Part shown: positions 33,781 through 45,388 of the stretch, piece by piece
How the letters are laid out: each line of letters begins with the position of its first letter
Numbering within the stretch: position 1 is the first letter of the stretch
Assembly (NCBI RefSeq): GCF_000499385.1
Contig: NW_013654947.1
Location: 1-54,159 of the forward strand
DNA from: Eimeria necatrix
Lineage: Eukaryota > Apicomplexa > Conoidasida > Eucoccidiorida > Eimeriidae
Length of the DNA: 54,159 bases
Direction of reading: 5' to 3'
Program-made: the position numbers and the translations under genes
The notes under the pieces: generated by a model
What the model was told of the DNA's origin: nothing
The model's database searches: none
Seen by the model: only the letters and a program-made list of their open reading frames with translations

Positions 33781-36053
33781 CAGTGTCTTGCGTTGCTTAC
33801 AGAGCGCTCATTCTTTTTCTCATTCCCTGTTCCGTTCCATTCTGTGTCGCTCTGTTGTACGCGTGGCGGCTCGATCTTCGAGTTGTGCATGGGGAGGAGG
33901 AAGCGCTCACGCGGTGGCATGTGCACTTGCATGTTCACTAAATACATATTAGCATCGCACTAGGGTTAGGATAACGATAGCAAGCGGATAGAGTGAGGCC
34001 CCCACAGCATGAAGACTAAAGTGAACTGACGAGTATATGTGTGATTATGTGTATGAATATGTCATTGACCTGCTGAAGTGACCTTATAGGCTGCATGCAG
34101 GAGGTGTACATATATAATATATATTATATATAATATAAACTTAACTCAATGCTAAGTACAAGTTAGGACTGGTAATAATAAAGTGTCAGTAATAGCAACA
34201 GCACTGTTAATGTCATTGCTAATTTTAGCAGCACGAGCACAGTGCACAACGCGCACTAAGCAATCGTGTAAGAGAGCGTAGGACCAACTGTACGGGGTAA
34301 CTCGCATCACAACACTTGATGGTACAAGAAAATCTTGTTCGAAGGAAGCGATAGAATAGAGGGATCTGTTGGGCCTGTCTTCAATGGCATACACGTGAAA
34401 ATAACGTACAATACTGAGGAGGGCAAATACAAAGAGGCGCAGTGGAAGCTTGAGGCGTAGAAAGCTAAGCTTACAGCGGCGAGCACAAGCCTGGAAGCTG
34501 GGAAGTTGTGCACGGGCACTACAATGAGTTCTCATGAGGCCTCTAGAGGCCGGCAATACGAAACAGCAGGTGACTTGCTGAAGTTGGCCTAGTCTACACT
34601 GGAATTGAGCCTTTAGGGCTGCGACTGGCTGCTAGCATGCCCAAGCCTAGGGGTGACTCAGGTGGCAACCGCGCGGCCGGAGCACCGACCCAGCAAAGTG
34701 GGGTTCAGTTCAAAGACCTTTTACATGGGATCGCCTTGCGCAGACCTGCACTCTCAGGAAGAGTGTGCTGTACTACACTTTGTCTCATGAGCCACGGAAG
34801 CTTCCAACCAAGTCTATCCATTCGTAGCATTCACTTCGCCGCGTTAATTTCACATACTCTGGCATGTTCACTATCTCAAAATGGTAAGTGCCAGGTTGCT
34901 AAACTGACGACCTGTGATCGGCTTCACAGTGAAATCATGCCATGCGAGTGGGCATCAAATTGAGAGAATGGGCCACTATTGTTGAGTCTGCATGCCTCTT
35001 TATTTATATCAACTCAACGAGCTCTACTCTTGAATAAAGCTCAATGCGGCCGTCAACGTGTTTTCACATAAAACCACACGCGCAGCATTGCTGCATGGAA
35101 AACTCGGGCTCACTTCTCGGAACTCCCACTCAATTCGTCACGGCTGTCCCCTTGTCTGCATGTACAGGGATTATCCAAAAGCAGAAAAGCACTGTATAGG
35201 AAACGTAAGATTTGGATTCATGCAATAAACCCTACGGCTTAGCATTCCTGGCGATTTTGGTATGGACTAGGCAAATTAACAAGTCATGCTCAGCGAACCT
35301 CAGAAAGGCCAAGATAGTTATCTGACTCTAGTATCTGTGTAAAAATTCAGTGTCTGGGGTCACTGGGACGACAAGTGAATGTGGTTAGAACCTCCAGATC
35401 ATCTCGGTGCCCTACGACAGTCGCAACCCCCGTGGACGTTGCATGCTTAGACGCACGTCTGTTCAAAGAGATTTTCCTTATCAAAGTCTTTGTAAAATCT
35501 GCGCCCGGTCCATATATCACAATGAAAAGGCAAAAGGCAAAATCAAGTAGTAGTCATTCAAGGCGATCACTGTGGGTTGTTGTTGGCCTTGAAGACAGCT
35601 GGGCTTCGCAGCACGTGAATGCATGTATATTGGCCGAACGCGTGGGATGGTGATATTTTAAATTCTCTGGTACGAATTTTCAGGTCAAGTTGCCTGCCTT
35701 CGTTGCCCATTCATGCTGCATCTGTTTTGCTGCATGCAGGGCAGAGACTTTCATAAATTCCGGCAAAGCCTGCCGCACAATGTGCTAAGGAAGCCGTTCC
35801 AGCTTTGAAAAACATGACGTTCCGCCTAAAAAACTTACGCAGATTACACTCTAAATAAAAAAGAATGCTCGGCTAGTCGCGGCTCAAGACCCTCCCCAAT
35901 TGGCCTTCTCGCTGGCATAACAGGACCCACACAAACCGCAATCCAAGGACAGAAAAATAGCTTGCATCGCTGCGCAAGACAGCCCCTGCCTCCAAGACAA
36001 CCCCTGTCTTGAGCTTAAGGAGGTAAAACTACCAGCAGCAACAACGTCATCGT
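33781..36053. other. Intergenic region with no recognised gene
   Basis: Short frames on both strands show no domain or splice pattern that I recognise. An AT-rich palindromic run lies at about 34110-34137 (tatataatatatattatata). The right end holds the 3' side of the ATM1-type gene. Confidence 0.4.
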
Positions 36054-39000
36054 CTACTGCGCCGTCGTCCAGCGCCCCTCTGTCGTTGGCGCGTCATGCC
36101 TCACTAAGCTTGTGCCTACTTGTCTATCCCACATGGAAGCATAAAGCCCATCTTTCTTTTGCAATAGTTCAGCGTGGGTTCCTATTTCCGCGACACGGCC
36201 TTGGTCAAGTACAGCAATTGTATCTGCCCCAGCGACAGTGGAGAGGCGGTGTGCGATGACAAGTGTGGTGCGTCCATGAGATATTGCACGCATTGCCTGC
36301 ATATAACAATGAGCAAGTTTCATGTGTACAAATAAAGGTATTTGACTTCTCTTCTTGAACTTTTACCCAGCATCCCTTTTAGACTCTATCACTTTCCGGG
36401 TGTAAGGAGCTTCCATGCAGTTGTAGCAGCTGGGGTAACGGGTCACTCGGGAATATGGGTAGCACCACACCTTCAGAATTTTGTGTTCCGTATGCATATC
36501 CAGTGCACTGGTTGCTTCGTCAAACACGACAATCTCTGGGTTGCGCAAAAGGCAACGCGCGATCCCGACGCGTTGCTTCTCCCCGCCGCTGAGGCGCACC
36601 CCTCGGTCGCCGACTGGGGTGTCTAAGCCAGACGGCAGCGACTCCACTAGTTCTGTTAGCTCAGCGAGCCGGATTGCCTCCTGTACAAGTATGCAACAAA
36701 ATGATATTTGTATTATAATTCTTAAAATGTATCATTATAGATGCACGCGTTGCTTGCATGAAAGGAGGAACCGAACACCCAAGCCTACCACACGGAACGA
36801 CGACCAAAGACAAAAATGGTTTAAGCTTAGCTGAGATGCTGTGCTGTCTGTTATACTGTTAGTCACTAGCGAAAGGGGAAGAAGACGTGTGGTCCACTGC
36901 CTTCAGTGCAAGATACCTTGACTTGTTCATCTGTTGCATTTGGACTTCCATAGCGAAGATTGAAGCCAAGGGATTCGTTGAAGAGCAACACGTCTTGTGG
37001 GACAACACCTATATGTCGCCTGCAGGGAAGAGCAGGCAACAATGGATCCAAAGTCCAGGCAGATTTTCTCCTCCTAAACCAGAGATTGGAACCTGAAATA
37101 TTCACAAGCTACTGCTCTGCTTACAAACGCAAGGAGGGACAAAGAAGTTAGTGAGGGCATCGCATCACAAAGTGGTGCATCCGTGTTGCGGAAGGATGAA
37201 AGCAAAAGAATGACGGAACACACGGAACAGGGCAGGACCCTTTTCTGTCCATTTCGAATGTACTAAAAGAGCTGGTTCTCCCGCCAATATTGAAAGCTTT
37301 AGACAAGAAGTAAATATGGAGCTGTTGGAGCGTCTATGCAGTGAACTTCAAATAAATACCTAAAGGACATGGCGGGGAGCGTTTTCAGGTCCTGGCCATC
37401 TATAGAGACTACACCGCTCAGGGGGTCTGCCAAACGATATAAAAGGCGAATGAGGGTCGTCTTGCCCGAACCTGACTCTCCCACGAGAGCGACCCGGCGA
37501 CCAGCCGGAACTTCCAGGGAAAAGCCATCTAAAACTAGCTTGCCCACGCCTCGCGAAGCGCTTGAGTCTTGGCTATCTTCCTCCATATGCTTTTTATAAT
37601 GCCTTTGTTGGCTGGACATCTGGTCCAGGGAGTGAGAAGGGGGATAGGCGAACTTCACGTCCTTGAATTCGACGGCTCCACCGCGCAGCTCAAACACCAC
37701 AGGGTTGGGAGGATCGCGGACCAGCGGCCGCAATTTCAGTAGCTGTTGCAACTTCTCCAAGTCAATTGTGTTCAGCGTCAACTCTCTATAAGCCGTGCCA
37801 ATGAAATTTAAGGGAATCGCTAGCTGCAGCCACAAGACAAGCACACCTTCAGAAAACATTTTGGCAATAGAGTTGCGTCACATGCACAGCCTACAGCAGC
37901 CTGCATCTCCGTTACATATGCACGCTTAGGAATGACTTCTGTCGGTATAGAAATCTCGTGTGGCGCAAGCTTGTGCCGAATGTTGTGCTGCAGCATGCAC
38001 TTTGGGTCATATTAGTGTTGTTTGGGCTGCTGCATGCTGTGGCTGAATTGGGCAGCCCAAAACTTGTGCCGAAGCGTTTGCTTTGGGGCATTACAGTGTT
38101 GCTCGGGTTGCTTAGATAGTTTACGTCTCACCTGCAAGAGCAGAGTGCTGACGAGAATGATCTGTCCCACTGGGGCAGCGCCTGAGGCAACTAGGCTAGC
38201 CGTATGAAGCAATGCCAGGGAGAGGCCACTGGTGAAGATGAGTTGCTGCCCAAAATTTAAAAAGGCAAGAGACTCGTTCACCTTCGTCATTTGGTCCTCT
38301 AGCTGTCGCTGGACTGACCCGAAGCGCTGCGCCTCGTAGGCCTCCGCCGTGAAGTATCTCACAGCCTCCGCATTTGCAAGAGAGTCCACCAAAAGTCCTG
38401 AAATGCGTACCGCCGCCTCACCGATGCTACCTCTAGCAAGAGCAGCTAATGCAGGCTCAACAAACGGCAGCAGCCTCTACCGTGCAAGGGCAAGCAGCCC
38501 ACCTAGCAAAATAGACTGCGGAATTTGTTAGGGCTGCCTGGAGTCCCTTCTACATTACGGGACAAGCTCTGAGGGTTGAGCAGCTCTCAGCCAACGTGTG
38601 GGGAATGGACCTCGTGCACACGCAAATGTCTCCAATAGCATTGCGTCACAGCACTCCTGCGTGCTGCTTACCTGCACTAAGCCCCTCAAGGCGATTCATC
38701 TCGCGTCTTAGCTTTGCTCGGCGAGTCGTAATCGCTGCAGTAAAGGCCCAGTAGGCCGATATTGTTCCCACAGCAGTCGCCGCTACTGTCCAGCCAACAC
38801 GCAGCTTAAGGAGAGCCAAAACCATCAAGAATTCGAGGCTTGTAGGCACCACCTACAACAAAAACAGCAGCAGCAGCAGCAGAATCGGCACCCGTGGCAA
38901 AGTTACAGCGTGGCGGTAAACACCACACAGCCGCCTGTGTTCGATGCATTGCTAACCTGAAAGAGAAGAACATTCAGGAGCAATGAAATGGCCTTCGTTC

Positions 39001-40386
39001 CTCGAGTAAGGACAGCCGTCATCTCGCCTATCTGCAGCAGCAGCTCAAAACACGATACGACCGAAGTTGCTGCCGAAGCCACAGTAGCAGCTGTGGCGGC
39101 AGCAGCGGCATACGCAGGGAGCAAACAGCAACAATGGCAGTGGCTGTACTTTGTTGTTGCTGCTAAAAGAAATGGCGTGCATATGAGAGAATGACTTCAA
39201 GGCCAACTCGCGAGAAGCTCTCTGCGAGACGCGAGCGAAAAGAGCAGTACGCAGCTCCGTGAAAGCTGCATCACAGAAACAACAGCAGCATGGGCAGCAA
39301 CAGCAGGAGATCTGTGGAACAGTTCTCGCGGCTTCTGAAGCATATCAGCAGCAGCAGCAATTCACTCGGCAACTCAGATAACAAAGTACCTGAAGCTCCA
39401 AGTCTTGCTAGGGGATAACTAACAACAAGTCCAACAGGAAGAGCTGGATGGAACAGCGACGCAGCTCCTGTTGTTCCGGTTGCAGCTGCGATTCCTTCAG
39501 CTGCAGCAGACGCTGCTGCTGCTGCTGCTGGTGCTGCTGTGTGTGCTGTTATGCCAGCCTGGGCGCCTGCTGCAGCTGCTTGTGTAAAGTGGTCAACGAG
39601 GCCCGCCAGTGCAACAGGAGCAGCAATGGTCAGACACTTTGCAGCAATCAGCGAAACCACTGCAGCTAAGACGCGCATCTTTAGGGGGCGACTCGCCGGC
39701 CACAGCGCAGCGGACAAAAGCCCCCACAAATTCGCTGTCTTTTCATTTGCTTCCCCGTGCCCTGGCACTTTGGAATGCTGGCTTGTGCTGCTGCTGCTGG
39801 CCTTGTTGTCGCCCCTGCTGTCATTGACGCTGCTGCTGCTGCTGCCGCTGCTGCTGCCGCCGCTGGTGCTGCTCTCGCTTCCGCTGCAGGAGGCGGAAGG
39901 CTCTCCGGGCCCCGCTTGTTGGCTTCCGTATGGTTTGGACGGGGGACTGCTGCTGCTGCTGCTGCTGCTGGTGCCGCTGCTGCTGCTGCTGCTTGCAAGT
40001 GTCGACCCGCAAGCTGCAAAACGTGCAGGTGGCTGGTGGGCGCAGCCGAAGAGGCCCTGGGGGTAGACTGTCCACGCCGTCGCATAATTAGCAGGGCTCT
40101 TTGCAGCAGGTGGAACAGCACAGAGCCGATGAGCAAATTTCCATGGGGGGATAGAAGGCCTACCCCTGCCTGCAAGCCCTTGCAGGGGCCCTGGGCAAGC
40201 CCCGAATACCGCGGCAGCGCCACATGAAGGCGAAGCCGCCATTCTCTTCGGTGCAAGAGCTGCTGCAGCAGCTGCAGTAGAGACGCCTCGCCAGCCACGG
40301 CTGGCCCTGCAAAAAATGCTTCGCATTGTCCGCTGGCTTCTGGGGGGGCTCAGCAGGATCCAGAGGGCGCCCCTACCGAGCCCCAT
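36054..40386 (-). CDS. ATM1: ATM1/ABCB7-type mitochondrial half ABC transporter, 9 exons, 884 aa
   Basis: Exons 39390-40386, 39150-39265, 38957-39031, 38672-38852, 38132-38397, 37360-37823, 36917-37019, 36471-36680, 36054-36296; all junctions are GT-AG and in phase. Residues 1-50 are Arg-rich with no acidic residue, as in a mitochondrial presequence; Met21 (40326) is an alternative start. Residues 130-205 are a Ser-rich low-complexity run and 290-303 an Ala run from CAG-type triplets. The membrane part has [30 protein letters not shown] and NAEAVRYF; the ATPase part has Walker [10 protein letters not shown] (660-668), Q-loop VPQDV, signature LSGGEKQR (764-771), Walker [12 protein letters not shown] and H-loop AHRLST. 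About 30 extra residues (606-640) interrupt the ATPase domain before [14 protein letters not shown]. Family members export a glutathione-linked sulfur compound from mitochondria for cytosolic Fe-S cluster assembly. Confidence 0.9.
39448..40066. repeat. CAG/CTG triplet-rich stretch inside the ATM1-type first exon
   Basis: Runs of gctgct and ctgctg on the plus strand (39507-39545, 39780-39870, 39945-40000) encode the Ser and Ala runs on the minus strand. They also open long Leu- or Ala-rich frames on the plus strand that are not genes. Confidence 0.8.
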
Positions 40387-40959
40387 GGCCAGGAGCTGCG
40401 CAGTTTCTGGGCTACGCCCGCGCCGCTAAAGGCCACTGCTGGGCTGGGGCGCGCCATTCATTGGGTGTGGAGGCAGTTTGCTGCAGTCTGCGCCTCCAAG
40501 GCGTCACGAAAAGGTAATTGGGGAAATGTGGCAACAAACATGCTGGTCGCATGCACTGGCAGCAGAAGTTTGGCCTTCGCAGCTCAGTGACCAGCTGTCG
40601 CTTGCATGTAGCGCCTATGGTGCTCCTTCTTTGCGTGGACAGCTCTCGTCTTCCCTCTTCGGAGCTGCCAGCGCCACGAATGAGCCAACCATGCCGCAAA
40701 ATATGTATCTGCAGGATGCATTTGGGCCAATCTCAACAACTAATTCAAATTGAGAAAACCACAGCCATGAACGCTCTCCAGGTACTCTCTTGGGGGGCCC
40801 CACAGTGACTCGGGGCCCATCTGCGGTTCATCCCAAGGGGCCCAGAGGCAGCTAGCACTTCTTCAGATGTTCTAACGCTAAAATTTAAACTCATGTGAAA
40901 ATTGTACAACTCATAAAGGACCTGAGTTCATCTAGGGTGCTACGGCAAGGAGCGAGTTC
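40387..40959. other. Upstream region of the ATM1-type gene
   Basis: No supported gene. This should hold the promoter and 5' UTR of the minus-strand transporter gene. Frames at 40412-40699 (minus) and 40478-40808 (plus) have no recognisable features. Confidence 0.4.
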
Positions 40960-41208
40960 TCAGCTTGAGTCCACACATTCCTCGATTTTCCCGTTGATGG
41001 CTTCTACCCGAATGTTCTCGATATAAAGCGGGCTCCGATTATTAAAATAGTTTGCTGTGTGGACTGTGACAAGCACGGAGGCTTGCACATCTCTTCCGTA
41101 ATAAGCCAGTCTCAAAGTCGAATGCTTGTCCCGCAACCTCGAATGCACAGACACTATGGAGGCGAGCGTCGAGCTCAATGAGAGGAATAACTGGCTAAGC
41201 ATCACCAT
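40960..41208 (-). CDS. Uncharacterised ORF or exon, possible LEA2/TMEM106-like strand
   Basis: Not firmly recognised. The 82-residue frame starts with a hydrophobic segment (MVMLSQLFLSLSSTLASIVS) and continues LRLAYYGRDVQASVLVTVHT and NYFNNRSPLYIENIRVEAIN. The second part has the look of an LEA2- or TMEM106-type beta domain (a V-x-V-x-x-x-N-Y-F pattern followed by PLYI). The frame stays open upstream to about 41260, so it may be an internal exon. No partner exon was found in the next kilobase, so it may equally be a chance frame. Confidence 0.25.
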   Translation of the reverse strand: MVMLSQLFLSLSSTLASIVSVHSRLRDKHSTLRLAYYGRDVQASVLVTVHTANYFNNRSPLYIENIRVEAINGKIEECVDSS

Positions 41209-42402
41209 TTTGTAGACAGTCAGATGAACAGGCGAAGCCCCAGGCCAAAGCAGGCGACGGCCGGGCTAGCCGCAACTCTCAGCTCAGGTGAGCTTATTTT
41301 ACGCTGAGGAACAGAGCATGCAGGAAGAAGAAATGTGCCTTGCAATCAGCTCATGCCAGTGGTCATTCAGCCGCCAGAGCCGCGTGCAGACATCGTAGAT
41401 AAAGAACAGCACGCATAAATACCACATGTGCGGTCGGCCTATTCTTGTGAAGAACGGTGGAACCAGAAAGCCTGAGTACTTGGCTCTGCATAAGTGAAAC
41501 CGGCGCCCTCTTTATCGCCAGCGTAATTCGATGCAGTTTGAGCAAGTAGGGAAAATTTCACTGCATGAAGAAGGAAAGCCGAAGGTAAAGCTACCGCAAG
41601 ACTTGGCAGGAGGGCCTCTTTCGAGCCCCCGTGTCATGAGCTCCCGGCTCCCGGTCATACTTCTTTTCTATCCAGAAGCAGTCTCAGTACGTCTTTTCAA
41701 CCTACAGATTTCACGAGAGGCTCTCAACGTCTACCGCTATAAACTTCTGCGTACGGCTTTTCAAGTGCGCGTATTCACTCAGTCTGTACACGGGTCACCT
41801 TTGGACGCAGTGTTGTAATCAATAATAACATGAGCATGGCCAAGCAAACGCACTTCTCCCCTTGTGCTTCAATGCACATTTTGGCTTTCCCATAAGTATT
41901 CCGCGAGTTCTCGTCGGTCTGCACCCCACCTAGCTAGCTACCGGGCTTGTACGGAATGGTTCTGTGGAGCAGCTAGCTGTGTTGGTGCTTGTTTGAGTCT
42001 ATCTGTCTAGACTCTATTTTTCTCAACCTTTCTGCAGTTGTGGTAATTGTAATTTTCCATCACTAAGACTATCCAATGGTGCGGCGTCAGCCTCTCAACT
42101 GGTTTGGTCCGTAGGCAGTGAAGAAAAGCATTAGAAGCTTTGCAGCCAGTTTCAGCTTCTCTAATGCGGCATTGTCGTGGCTTAAGAGGATCCTCAATCA
42201 ACAACTCATGAGATCCTCAGCTCTCATAAAAAGAACTCCGGGGAAAATCCGCACAACACGTCGAGCAAAGCCATCGCCGCGCACTGCCACATGACAAATG
42301 TCGATGACACAAGAACCAGTAAAAACTGCTGCAGCAGCAGTAGAGAAGCAGCGCGGAGCTGCTGCTGCAGGCGGCGGCCGCCAGTTCAAATTGGGCGCAG
42401 GA
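41209..42402. other. Region with no recognised gene
   Basis: Several 60-95 residue frames occur, including 41531-41818 on the plus strand, but none shows a domain or a consistent splice pattern. The right part is 3' flank of the small gene ending at 42403. Confidence 0.35.
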
Positions 42403-43047
42403 CTAGTACTCCTTGTTGATGACCAGAGGCTTATCAGAGAACATAGTTGGTGTGTCTATTTTCATAAGACAGCACACGCCAATGCAACTTCCGAAAAATA
42501 TCAACAGCAGTACCAACAGCTGAGCCAGCAGGTTCTGAGGGATATACGCACACACACAGCAAACTCTGGCACATGCGCGCCCAGCGAAAGTGAAAAGTCT
42601 ATCTTACTTTACCTTAACTTTTCTCTTTATCTTTAGAAAGCTCTTCTTGATTGTAGCAGCAAGGGAAGAAGTACAGCAGCAGAGTGTCGCTATCAGTTCA
42701 CTTGTCAGATTTTCAATCAGACTATGTTCTTGTTTCGGGCACTTGATTGCGACAAAAGCAAATGCAATATAAGCATCCTGCGGAATATCATGAGGCACTC
42801 TAGAGGCAGCAGCTTTGCAAATAAGAGCACCGCTGCGAATGTAAGAGTAAGGGCAGCGGCAGCAGATGCAGCAGCAGATGCAGCAGCAACGATCGCTGTT
42901 GTTGTGCTGCTCCAGTGGCCAGCAGTTCCTACGTACCGAAGTGACGTAGTTGAAGGGCGAGTCCTCGTCTTGGGTTTCAGCGGCCACACTTGCAACAGTG
43001 AGCGTGAGCGCCAGCAGCAGCGCGAGCAGTGCTCTGGGGCGCGTCAT
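42403..43047 (-). CDS. 80-aa signal-anchored single-TM protein, 2 exons
   Basis: Exon 1 (42937-43047) encodes MTRPRALLALLLALTLTVAS, a textbook signal peptide, then AAETQDEDSPFNYVTS and a GTACGT donor. Exon 2 (42403-42534) follows a CCTCAG acceptor in phase 0 and encodes a membrane span (LLAQLLVLLLIFFGSCIGV) and a tail KIDTPTMFSDKPLVINKEY. The product would be a type I membrane protein with a lumenal part of about 15 residues. The span plus a short tail with a TPT-F-KP motif recalls the C-terminus of V-ATPase accessory/assembly proteins (Ac45/Voa1), but this is from memory and weak. It is divergent from the mL43 gene, start to start 775 bp. Splicing between these exons is inferred; another small exon could lie in the 402-bp intron. 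Confidence 0.5.
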
Positions 43048-43821
43048 GGTGGGCTGTTGGCGTCTGTGCGCCAGCCAAAGAAGAGCTTGTAGCCAGCTGC
43101 TAGTAAATTATTCCCAAAAATATAGTTGTAGACCGCTTCAACGGCGAAGAGCCAAATAATATATGCTCTTGCGCGTATCGCTGTAGCGCGGATTCTCCCC
43201 TTCCGCTATTTAGCTTCTCAAAAGTTGGCTGTGTAATCTTGGCATGGAAGGCATGTCTTCTGAATGTGTTTTTAATATCAAAATCTACAGAATTCTCCCC
43301 ATTTTATCTGAGTGCTGCCGCACGAGTGATATAACTGTTTGGGTCTGCATGCCGCTGCCACACGCTGGCGTCGAGATGATCACAAGCATGTTTGCTTCTT
43401 CAAATTTTATCTTTCCGATGATTCCGCGTGAATATGGACCTTTTGCGCATCACCGTCAAAACTTTTCGCCCTGGCAACGAGCCAGAATCATAGCCTGTCT
43501 AACGTCGGTCCGACATAGTAGCGATCGGACTCTGTTTCGACCGGTACAGTGAACCAGAGAGCCGGCCTCTTCCCTGGGTCGTGTTTGCGTACTGCGGCAA
43601 GGCAGTTTGGTAGAAGCACGCTAGTACAGTACAAAACTGGCAAACATAACTACCGGCTGCAGCACGGCATCGCCTGCTGCTGCACACATATTTTCGCCAC
43701 GGGTGATCTGGTCCACGTATGGCCTAATGGCACAGGCCTACTTGTAGCGGCCACTAAAGCCCAGGAGGCCGCATGAGAAGCATGCTGCCAGTCCAGCTAC
43801 TCGCGAGCAGCGTCAAGAGCA
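43048..43821. promoter_or_regulatory. Divergent (bidirectional) promoter region
   Basis: The 774 bases separate the start of the small membrane-protein gene (minus) from the start of the mL43 gene (plus). Both promoters must lie here or overlap it. No convincing motif was identified by eye. Confidence 0.45.
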
Positions 43822-45388
43822 ATGTGCGAAAGGGGAGTGTGGCAGCTGAAGGAGGTGCTGCTGCGGTATAGTGAGACAGGCTACAGCAGCAACGGCGTGC
43901 GGTTCTATTTGAAGCATCTGCTGCCCAGTTGGGAGCAACGCAATCCCCAGGTGATCAACGAATTTTTCGAAGTTGAAGCGTTTCTTCGGTAATGCAATTG
44001 CAGCCGTTTGTGTGCGGACGTGGGTGTCTACGTGCCTCAGTGTGCATTCAGCTTGGATATGCTTGTATATGCGTAAGATGCTCTTTCTGCTGCTGTGATT
44101 GTCGCCTATTTGTGGTGTACGAGATATGTTTGGCCTGTGTTTCAACAAGGGTTGTGTGCCTGAGTGCCGGATATTTCTACTGTGTGCATGGGCACTTGTG
44201 TACATGATCAGCTGTAGATTTTATATTTATGCAAACGCGGCTGCACGACGGCCCCAGATATCAGCAGCTGCTTCGGCAGTTGTCTTTCTTCTCCACGACG
44301 TTAACTTCTTGACTAACGCAAGTGTTTCCCCCGCCAGATTTTGGCCAGTTGCACTTTTTAGCACATTTTCTGCTAATTGTTTCATTTTTCTTATGCAGGT
44401 AAAAGTTGTGGTGCAGCACGACAAGTACGCGCAGCCACAAGCTACGTTTGTGTTCGCCTCGGGAGCTCGTTCAGAGACGCCTCTGGAAAATTTGCAGCCG
44501 CGGCAGGTGGAGGAGCTGCTGCAGCTGCATCGCGACAGCTCAGGTCCGAACCACTTCTTGAAACACGGAGGGCCGAAAGTCTGGACAGAGAGGCGCTCGA
44601 TTCAGGTGAGCAGATGCTTCCCTGAACTGTCAATCCGCACGGCTTTTCGTCGAGGCAAAAAATGTTTAGATGGACAGGATGCGAGATTTAGAGACTGAGA
44701 CAACGGAGGGTAAAGTTTCATGCAGTATTCAGCTTAGCAGAAATTAATTCAGAAGTAGGTGCACAGCAAGTTGCGCCCAGTGCGCTAGGATCAGGTGCCT
44801 CCACCTCAAGCGCCGCCACCAAAATAATTAGTCTCCAAAATAGTGGTAATTTATTTGGGGATGGAAGAGTGCCAGAAGACGCATTCAGCGAGGGTGCTTC
44901 TGCATTCACGGCAGTTCAAAGGGTTCCTACGGCTGCCAGGCCCAGCACCTCTTTAACACCAGCAGGCTCGAATCCCATGTCGCCCAGTTTCTCGTTGGCA
45001 GCACGTCCTCGCAACGCGCATCCTCTGATTAGAATCTGTGATTTCAGCAGTACGTCTCTGTAGGTTTTAGCCTTGCTTCACTGGTGTTCCATTTTATCTT
45101 GGGTTTGCTTTGCAGGGCTTGTGGAGGCCATCTCTACCCTCACAACTGCTGGCGCTGCGGTGGTTCAGGCGGTCCCGTCCGCCTCTCAGGCTTCCCAAGT
45201 ATTCTGCTGAGAGCCTCCGCCTGTCTTTGCAAGCCATCAGGGGAGATGGGCGCTGGGGCTCAGAGAGAGAGTTCCCGAAAGGCTGGGATCAACTCGCCCT
45301 GAAGTATGCCCACTGTAACCCCCTTATGAGCGAGCCCGTATTTCCCGACCGCCAGCAGCAGCAGCAGCAGCAACAGTTGGAGCAATAA
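43822..45388 (+). CDS. MRPL43: Mitochondrial ribosomal protein mL43 with poly-Gln tail, 3 exons, 202 aa
   Basis: Exons 43822-43950, 44399-44605 and 45116-45388, all phase 0 with CAG|GT-type borders. Residues 8-43 (QLKEVLLRYSETGYSSNGVR, then FYLKHLLPSWEQRNPQ) and 44-70 (VKVVVQHDKYAQPQATFVF) match the L51/S25/CI-B8 thioredoxin-like domain. SIQGLWRP at the exon 2/3 junction matches the family's conserved NPSIQGxW end. mL43 is a component of the large mitoribosomal subunit. The C-terminal part (about residues 120-202) is longer than in animals and ends [12 protein letters not shown], coded by CAG repeats. No clear presequence is visible; many mL43 proteins lack one. An ATG at 43822 is the first in frame close to the domain. 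Confidence 0.88.

Noticed and set aside
34152..34556. 134-residue minus-strand frame in the intergenic region
   Set aside because: No domain, no splice signals, and composition like the surrounding non-coding DNA.
39539..40298. Long Leu-, Ala- or Gln-rich frames on both strands over the ATM1-type first exon
   Set aside because: Triplet repeats stay open in all frames. Only the minus frame that joins to the transporter domains has support.
42198..42389. 63-residue minus-strand frame after the small membrane-protein stop
   Set aside because: It lies in the probable 3' UTR, has no splice link and arises from the GCAGCA-rich stretch.
44099..44698. 199-residue plus-strand frame
   Set aside because: It contains mL43 exon 2 flanked by read-through of both introns. 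The spliced model matches the family on both sides.
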